DNA from: Amycolatopsis taiwanensis DSM 45107
Lineage (GTDB): Bacteria; Actinomycetota; Actinomycetes; Mycobacteriales; Pseudonocardiaceae
Length of the DNA: 64,000 nucleotides
Assembly (NCBI RefSeq): GCF_000519205.1
Contig: NZ_JAFB01000008.1
Coordinates: forward strand, 62,001-126,000
Direction of reading: 5' to 3'
Part shown: positions 59,577 through 64,000 of the stretch, in pieces
How positions within the stretch are numbered: position 1 is the stretch's first letter
How the letters are laid out: each line of letters starts with the position of its first letter
Program-made: the position numbers and the translations under genes
The notes under the pieces: generated by a model
Databases searched by the model: none
Seen by the model: only the letters and a program-made list of their open reading frames with translations
Told to the model about the DNA's origin: nothing

Positions 59577-60506
59577 CTAGTGGTGGGGGCGTTTGGGTAG
59601 CAGGTCGTAGAGACCTTTGCGGGCGCCGTTGTCGTTGGCGTTGCGGGTGCGGGCGACGTCGGAGATGAAGTCCTCGAACACGAACTCGTCCGCGATCGGC
59701 ACCGGCACCGGCGCGGGCTGTTGCGCGCGATGGCCGTCGACGATCTCCGCGATCTGCCGGAATGCCGCCGCTTGCGTGGTTTCCGGCGCGAACGTGGTCA
59801 CCGGCGTGCCGTGCGCGGCCGCCTCGTTCATCACCACCCCGAGCGGAACGTGTGGCAGCAGCGGATAGCCGAATCTGGCCAGCTCGTCGAGCGCCTCGGT
59901 GGCGTAGGTGGACATCGGTCGACGGTAAAGCCCGGGCACCACACCGAAGTACGGGATCGGGGTGCGCTTGACCGCCTGCTCCACGTACGCCAGCTGATCG
60001 TTGAGCAGCCGCAGGGCGCGGATGCTGGTCCGGTCGGGCTGGACCGGGACGAGGATGCCGTGCGTGGTGGCCAGTGCGTTGTTGGTCAGCACGTCCAGCG
60101 CCGGCGGGCAGTCGATGACCACGTGATCGTAGTTGGCGAACTGGATGACCCTGGCCAGCTGCCAGCCCGGCACCCGGAACGCGCCGAGGCGGCGGATCAG
60201 GTCGAACATGCCGGGCGAGGTCGGGATGATGTCGAAGGCGCCGCCGGAGCCGACGTTGCTGCGCGGGTGCGGAACGACCAGTTCCTCGATCGGGCCCTTC
60301 CACGCCTTGGTGAGGGCCTTGGCCAGGCTCGGCGCCTGCGCGGGTGCCTCGGCGAGCCCGAGCATCTCGGTCGTGGCGTGTCCCTGCGGGTCCAGGTCGA
60401 TGAGCAGCACCCGGCATCCGCGCTCGGCGAGCGCGGCGGCGGTGCCGACGCTCAGCGCGGTCTTGCCTACGCCGCCCTTCTGGTTGACCACCGAGGTGAT
60501 CTGCAC
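59577..60506 (-). CDS. Orphan ParA/MinD-family ATPase
   Basis: 309-residue deviant-Walker ATPase: VNQKGGVGKTALSVGTAAALAERG (Walker A), VLLIDLDPQGHATTEM (A'), YDHVVIDCPPALDVLTNNAL (Walker B), VPVQPDRTSIRALRLLNDQL. The C-terminus (about residues 265-309) is a specific tail with EFVFEDFISDVARTRNANDNG. No parB and no parS-like site are adjacent, so this is probably not the chromosomal segregation ParA; it may position another cargo. GTG 60506 follows GCTGGA. Confidence 0.87.
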   Translation of the reverse strand: MQITSVVNQKGGVGKTALSVGTAAALAERGCRVLLIDLDPQGHATTEMLGLAEAPAQAPSLAKALTKAWKGPIEELVVPHPRSNVGSGGAFDIIPTSPGMFDLIRRLGAFRVPGWQLARVIQFANYDHVVIDCPPALDVLTNNALATTHGILVPVQPDRTSIRALRLLNDQLAYVEQAVKRTPIPYFGVVPGLYRRPMSTYATEALDELARFGYPLLPHVPLGVVMNEAAAHGTPVTTFAPETTQAAAFRQIAEIVDGHRAQQPAPVPVPIADEFVFEDFISDVARTRNANDNGARKGLYDLLPKRPHH

Positions 60507-60613
60507 TCCAGCGCTCCCAGGTTCGTTGTTGCGGGCAAGGTTAGTGGATCAGGTTCGGCTGGGACACCCTGGTGTCCGCCTTTTTTCCTCGCGGTAAATG
60601 CGGTTCGCTCTCC

Positions 60614-61396
60614 TCACCGGCGCCGGACCAGCAGCGCCTGCGCACCGAAGGCGACCGGTCCGCCCAGGTCATGCAGGGTGCTGTGCGCGGTACCGACCCC
60701 GTGCGGCCCGATGACAGTGTCCCCATCGATACCGATCCATTCCCCGGCGGGCGGGCGCTGGAGGTGCACGGTCAGCTCGCTGTTGAGGAACGTCCAGTCC
60801 CGCGGATCGAGACGACTCGACACTCCGTTGCCGGAGTCGGCGACCGTGAACAGCCGCTGCAGCGGGCTCGGCTCCTCGCCCTCGACCAGCTGCACGAGCT
60901 GCCGCGCCCACACGGCCGCCGCGCCGTGACCGGCCGGGCTGCCCGAGACGCCCCGCCATTCCATCGCATGCAGGTACCCGCCCATTTCCCAGTCTTGCGG
61001 CCAGTCCGCGGGCGGGCAGTCCTCCGGCGCGGGCAGGGCGCCGGGGCTGGGCGTGGCGGCCGATTCGGTGTCGGACGTGACGAACCGCCAGGCGGAGGCG
61101 CGCGCGACCGGCCGGTGACCGGCGGTCAGTTCCGCGGTCAGCAGCTCAACGGACCGCCCGGGCCGCACTACCCCGGCATGCACGGTGAGTTCGGTCAACG
61201 GCGCCGGGCCGAGGATTTCCACGGTCACCCTGGCCAGCGCGCTCTTCCGGTCCGTGGCCAGGTTTTCCAGCGCGCGCACCAGCAACGCCGAAGGGGGCCC
61301 GAAATGCTGGGCACGCGGGTCCCACGGTCCCTCGGTGTGTGCGGTGGCGAGGAACCGGCCCTCGCCCCGGGGCAGGTAGAAAGCGCTTTCAACCAT
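60614..61396 (-). CDS. Acyl-CoA thioesterase family protein
   Basis: 260-residue double-hotdog protein of the acyl-CoA thioesterase/TesB-like type: SAFYLPRGEGRFLATAHTEGPWDPRAQHFGPPSALLVRALENL, RVTVEILGPAPLTELTVHAGVVRPGRSVELLTAEL, then LNSELTVHLQRPPAGEWIGIDGDTVIGPHGVGTAHSTLHDLGGPVAFGAQALLVR in the second hotdog. ATG 61396 is chosen; the frame continues far upstream without coding character. Substrate unknown. It is downstream of the recB-like gene, separated by GC-rich hairpins. Confidence 0.82.
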   Translation of the reverse strand: MVESAFYLPRGEGRFLATAHTEGPWDPRAQHFGPPSALLVRALENLATDRKSALARVTVEILGPAPLTELTVHAGVVRPGRSVELLTAELTAGHRPVARASAWRFVTSDTESAATPSPGALPAPEDCPPADWPQDWEMGGYLHAMEWRGVSGSPAGHGAAAVWARQLVQLVEGEEPSPLQRLFTVADSGNGVSSRLDPRDWTFLNSELTVHLQRPPAGEWIGIDGDTVIGPHGVGTAHSTLHDLGGPVAFGAQALLVRRR

Positions 61397-61413
61397 CGCC
61401 AGCGATTCGCCTT

Positions 61414-61517
61414 TCAAGGGGGTCTGGGGGCTGGGCCCCACCGGACGCAGTGGTTTGGGGGTTTGCCCCCGGCCGGGGTGTGGGGGCTGAGCCCCACCGG
61501 AGGCCGTGGCCTGGGGT
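61414..61517 (-). terminator. Cluster of GC-rich hairpins after the recB-like gene
   Basis: Several short inverted repeats in about 100 bp: GGGGC-TGG-GCCCC, GGGGG-TTTG-CCCCC and GTGGGG-GCTGAG-CCCCAC. Similar to rho-independent-like terminators without U-tract common in high-GC actinobacteria. It separates the recB-like and thioesterase genes on the minus strand. Confidence 0.55.
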
Positions 61518-61539
61518 CGCGACTCCGGACGACATCGTT

Positions 61540-62415
61540 TCAGTCCGCGCGGTCCAACGGAGTCTCCTCCCCGGGATCGGGCTCCGGCCAACCGGGATAG
61601 TCCGGCGGCGTGCCGCCGAAGGACGGGCACCGGGACTGGTGCGCGCACCAGTCGCACAACCGGCTCTTGTTGGGGCGGAAGTCGCCGGTCTTCCCGGCCC
61701 GCAGGATGGCCTCCCAGATGGCCTCCAGGGTCCGTTCGAACCGGCGCAGCTCCGGCTCGTCCGGTGTGTAGGCCAGCGACTGCCCGTCCGTGAGGTACAT
61801 CAGCTTGAGCTGGCGTGGCACGATTCCGCGCAGCCGCCAGAGCACCACGGCGTAGAACTTCATCTGGAACATCGCCTTCGCCTCGCCGATTTCCCGTGGC
61901 GCGGCGCCGGTCTTGTAGTCGACCACGCGCAACTCGCCGGTGGGGGCGACGTCCAGCCGGTCCACGTAACCGCGCAGCCGCACGCCGGAAGTCAGCTCGA
62001 TCTCCACGTGCAGCTCGCATGCCTCGGGGTCGAACCGGCGCGGATCCTCCAGCGCGAAGTAGGAGTCCAGCAGCTTTTCGGCGCCACCAAGCCATTCCGC
62101 CACGTCGGCCGGCTCCTCGTCGCCGAACAGCCCGGCCCAGTCCGGGTTCTGCGCGGACAGCTCGGTCCAGACCGGTTCCAGCAACGACTTGGCGCGGTGC
62201 GGCAGCCGGTCCGGCTGCGGCAGCGCGAACAGCCGCTCCAGCACGGAATGCACCAGTGTGCCGCGAAGCTGGGCCTTGGTCGGCAGTTCGGGCAACCGGT
62301 CCACCGCGCGGAACCGGTAGAGCAACGGACATTGCTTGAAATCGCTGGCACGCGACGGGGACAGCGCGGGGCGGCGCGCACCGAGCCGGGGATCTGCCGT
62401 TGCCGTCTGCGTCAT
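61540..62415 (-). CDS. RecB-family PD-(D/E)XK exonuclease with Fe-S cysteines
   Basis: 291-residue nuclease (Rv2119-type, Cas4/AddB-end fold). N-terminal SPSRASDFKQCPLLYRFRAVDRLPE, LRGTLVHSVLERLF, catalytic GYVDRLDVAPTGELRVVDYKTG (D...DYK), QMKFYAVVLWRLRG, and C-terminal CDWCAHQSRCPSFGG. The four cysteines (one near residue 29, three near the end) fit a [4Fe-4S] cluster as in AddB/Cas4. Probably DNA processing; not part of a CRISPR locus here. Confidence 0.88.
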   Translation of the reverse strand: MTQTATADPRLGARRPALSPSRASDFKQCPLLYRFRAVDRLPELPTKAQLRGTLVHSVLERLFALPQPDRLPHRAKSLLEPVWTELSAQNPDWAGLFGDEEPADVAEWLGGAEKLLDSYFALEDPRRFDPEACELHVEIELTSGVRLRGYVDRLDVAPTGELRVVDYKTGAAPREIGEAKAMFQMKFYAVVLWRLRGIVPRQLKLMYLTDGQSLAYTPDEPELRRFERTLEAIWEAILRAGKTGDFRPNKSRLCDWCAHQSRCPSFGGTPPDYPGWPEPDPGEETPLDRAD

Positions 62416-62596
62416 GCCCGCACTCTATGGCAGTGCACCGACACTTCCTGTCCAGACATGCGCCGGACTCCTCGGGGCATGGCCTGTATCGTCTCCGAGT
62501 GCGACCCGGGCGCCGCCTGCGGGTTGTCCCCTTGTCGTGGTGCGCACAGGTGGCGCGTCACGGGATTCCCACAGCCGTCCCTCTACGCTGTGCTAC

Positions 62597-63742
62597 ATGG
62601 CCACCACCAGTCAGCGGCAGCCGAGGCGGGTGTTCACCACCGCGGACGGTGGTCTGCTGCTGTTCCGGGTCCAGGACGTGCCCGTGCTCCTGGCGCCCTC
62701 CTGGGCCATCGGATCACTGATCGTGATCGTGCTGTACGAGCCGATGGTGAGCCAGATGTTGCCGGACGCGAGCGTGGCCACGTCGTGGATCCTGTCGATC
62801 GCCTCGGCCCTGCTGCTCGGGGTGTCAGTGCTCGCGCACGAGCTCGGACACTGTGTCGCCGCGCTGCGCCTGGGTATTCCGGTGCGCCGGCTCCGGCTGT
62901 TCCTGCTGGGCGGGGTGTCCGAGGTGGCCCGGAGCCCGCGCGAGCCCCGGCACGAAGGGCTGGTCGCCGTCGCCGGGCCGGCCGTGTCGATCTTCCTCGC
63001 CGCCTTCTGCGGGCTGCTGCTGCTCGCGGTCCCCGCCGGTGGTGTCGCGTGGCTCCTCGTGGTCGAGTGCGCGGTCGCGAACCTCGCCGTCGGTGTCTTC
63101 AACCTGCTGCCCGGCCTGCCGCTGGACGGCGGGCGGATGCTGCGGGCCGGGGTGTGGGCGCTCACCGGGGCCCGGGCCAGGGGGACCAGGGCGGCGGTGT
63201 TCGGCGGCGGCGCGGTCGCGGCCGGACTGGTGGTGTGGGCCGTTCTGGGCCTGGCTTCCGGCAGCCCCGACCGCTGGCTGCGCCTCGGTGTGTGCGCGGT
63301 CACCGCGTGGTTCGTCGCCTCCGGCGCGGGCGACGAGCTGTCCGCGGAGGGCAACCGCAGCTGGCCGGCGGGCCTGGTGATCACCGACCTGGTGCGGCCG
63401 GTGCTCCAGTTGCCCGCGGAAAGCCCGGTGTCCGACGCGCTGGCCGCCTCCGCCGGCCGTGGGGTGGTGCTGGTGCGGGCCGACGGAGTGGCGGCCGGGC
63501 TGCTGGACGAGGCGGAGGCGCAACGACTGGCGGCGAGTTCGCCGCACGCGCCGGCCGAGTTCGCGGCCGAACGGATTCGCGCGGAGACGGTGCTGCTGAC
63601 CTCCGAGTCCGGTGAGGAGATCGCGGAGCGGGTACGGGAAACCCCGGCGTGGCAGTTTCTGGTCGTCGACGACGAGGGACGGCCCGCCGGCGTGCTGCGA
63701 CGGGAAGACCTGCGCGCAGCGCTGGCCCGCCGGCCTCGCTGA
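62597..63742 (+). CDS. Site-2-type M50 metalloprotease with CBS domains
   Basis: 381-residue integral membrane protease. Zinc motif AHELGHCVAALRLG (HExxH) in the first conserved helix and NLLPGLPLDGGRMLRAG (D ligand) in the later one; about six helices up to residue 245. A C-terminal CBS pair (ITDLVRPVLQLPAESPVSDALAASAGRGVVLVRADG and PAWQFLVVDDEGRPAGVLRREDLRAAL) may bind nucleotide and control activity. ATG 62597 is 7 nt after TACGCT, a possible -10, so it may be leaderless. Divergent from the recB-like gene, next to trmI as in mycobacteria. Confidence 0.88.
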   Translation: MATTSQRQPRRVFTTADGGLLLFRVQDVPVLLAPSWAIGSLIVIVLYEPMVSQMLPDASVATSWILSIASALLLGVSVLAHELGHCVAALRLGIPVRRLRLFLLGGVSEVARSPREPRHEGLVAVAGPAVSIFLAAFCGLLLLAVPAGGVAWLLVVECAVANLAVGVFNLLPGLPLDGGRMLRAGVWALTGARARGTRAAVFGGGAVAAGLVVWAVLGLASGSPDRWLRLGVCAVTAWFVASGAGDELSAEGNRSWPAGLVITDLVRPVLQLPAESPVSDALAASAGRGVVLVRADGVAAGLLDEAEAQRLAASSPHAPAEFAAERIRAETVLLTSESGEEIAERVRETPAWQFLVVDDEGRPAGVLRREDLRAALARRPR

Positions 63743-63867
63743 GGTCCGCGTCAGCCGCCGCGCGAGACCTCAGTAACCTTGCCGCCGGGCCACGATCCGC
63801 CACCTGGGCGATCGCGTGCCCCGGGTACGGCTTCGCGAGGAGGCCGGCGATCACGGAGGGTGGCAGG

Positions 63868-64000
63868 TTGTCAGGCAGCGGTCCGTTTCGCGCCGGAGAC
63901 CGGGTACGGCTGACCGATCCGAAGGGCCGGAACCACACCGTGGTCCTGGCCGAGGGGGAGGAGTTCCATACCCACCGCGGCGCGTTGCGGCACGACGACA
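63868..64000 (+). CDS. trmI: tRNA (adenine-58-N1)-methyltransferase TrmI, N-terminal part
   Basis: The frame runs off the right edge. It encodes SGSGPFRAGDRVRLTDPKGRNHTVVLAEGEEFHTHRGALRHDD, the N-terminal beta-barrel of TrmI, which makes m1A58 in the T-loop. The TTG start is chosen because GGAGGG (63855-63860) is at good spacing and no upstream start is in frame. In mycobacteria trmI leads into the proteasome (arc/pup/prc) locus, which probably lies beyond the window. Confidence 0.85.
   Translation, partial: MSGSGPFRAGDRVRLTDPKGRNHTVVLAEGEEFHTHRGALRHDD

Noticed and set aside
61540-62415. A cas4 gene
   Set aside because: Although the fold and cysteines match Cas4/AddB, it sits between the M50 protease/trmI and thioesterase genes as the Rv2119-type nuclease, with no CRISPR signs.

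Overview
The window is chromosomal DNA of a high-GC actinobacterium. Gene content points to the Pseudonocardiaceae (Amycolatopsis-like): mycothiol (mshC) and ergothioneine (egtABCD) thiol synthesis, the mycolata-style pairs garA/ftsR, fabG/inhA and hisE/hisG, a RipA-type peptidoglycan hydrolase, and the RecB-like nuclease/trmI pair that flanks the proteasome locus in relatives. Many blocks keep the gene order I recall from Mycobacterium, but accessory genes are inserted between them. No rRNA, tRNA, complete insertion sequence, prophage or CRISPR array was seen.

Layout. 1-5.7 kb: partial lipoprotein, then pgsA-gcvH-garA-ftsR-bifunctional nuclease, a TetR gene on the other strand, and a second MerR gene. 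5.7-6.0 kb: a complete tandem glycine riboswitch with no glycine gene behind it. 6-12.5 kb: a SnoaL/XRE pair, a repeat-bearing membrane protein, two CNNM/CBS transporters and a TetR resembling the aconitase repressor AcnR. 12.6-17.1 kb: egtABCD, lying between that acnR and acnA (17.8-20.6 kb). 20.9-27.7 kb: a ripA-like gene, an aldo-keto reductase, a mobA-like gene, then moxR-DUF58-VWA. 27.7-32.7 kb: trmL and a four-gene unit (MHS permease, response regulator, histidine kinase, TAXI binding protein). 32.9-39.3 kb: fabG-inhA, an accessory insert with a Cmx-like exporter and its TetR, then hemH and its usual neighbour. 39.6-44.6 kb: a second MoxR/VWA pair and a P450. 44.7-51.5 kb: mshC, DUF1877, an HTH-MFS operon, a metallophosphoesterase, another MFS and a PAC2 protein. 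51.6-58.5 kb: metH, a HAD phosphatase, a methyltransferase, hisE and hisG. 58.5-64 kb: a PrmC-like methyltransferase, an orphan ParA, a thioesterase, a RecB-like nuclease, an M50 protease and the start of trmI.

The most notable signals are non-coding. (1) A short dispersed element (about 60-145 bp, four copies) sits exactly at gene junctions, carries its own ribosome-binding site and in two copies is bounded by 8-9 bp direct repeats containing the downstream start codon. This organisation matches mycobacterial MIRUs, though the sequence is not one I recognise. (2) A leader of about 130 nt occurs three times, always in the same orientation just upstream of a gene (SnoaL-like, methyltransferase, hisG); it shares a 30-nt invariant core and shows compensatory stem changes, so it may be an undescribed cis-regulatory RNA. 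(3) A third repeat family with a short AAGCGGC hairpin follows stop codons. Predicted regulatory sites include an AcnR-type box at acnA, paired operators around the Cmx-like exporter, and a near-perfect 46-bp palindrome before the HTH-MFS operon. Several genes appear to have leaderless promoters.
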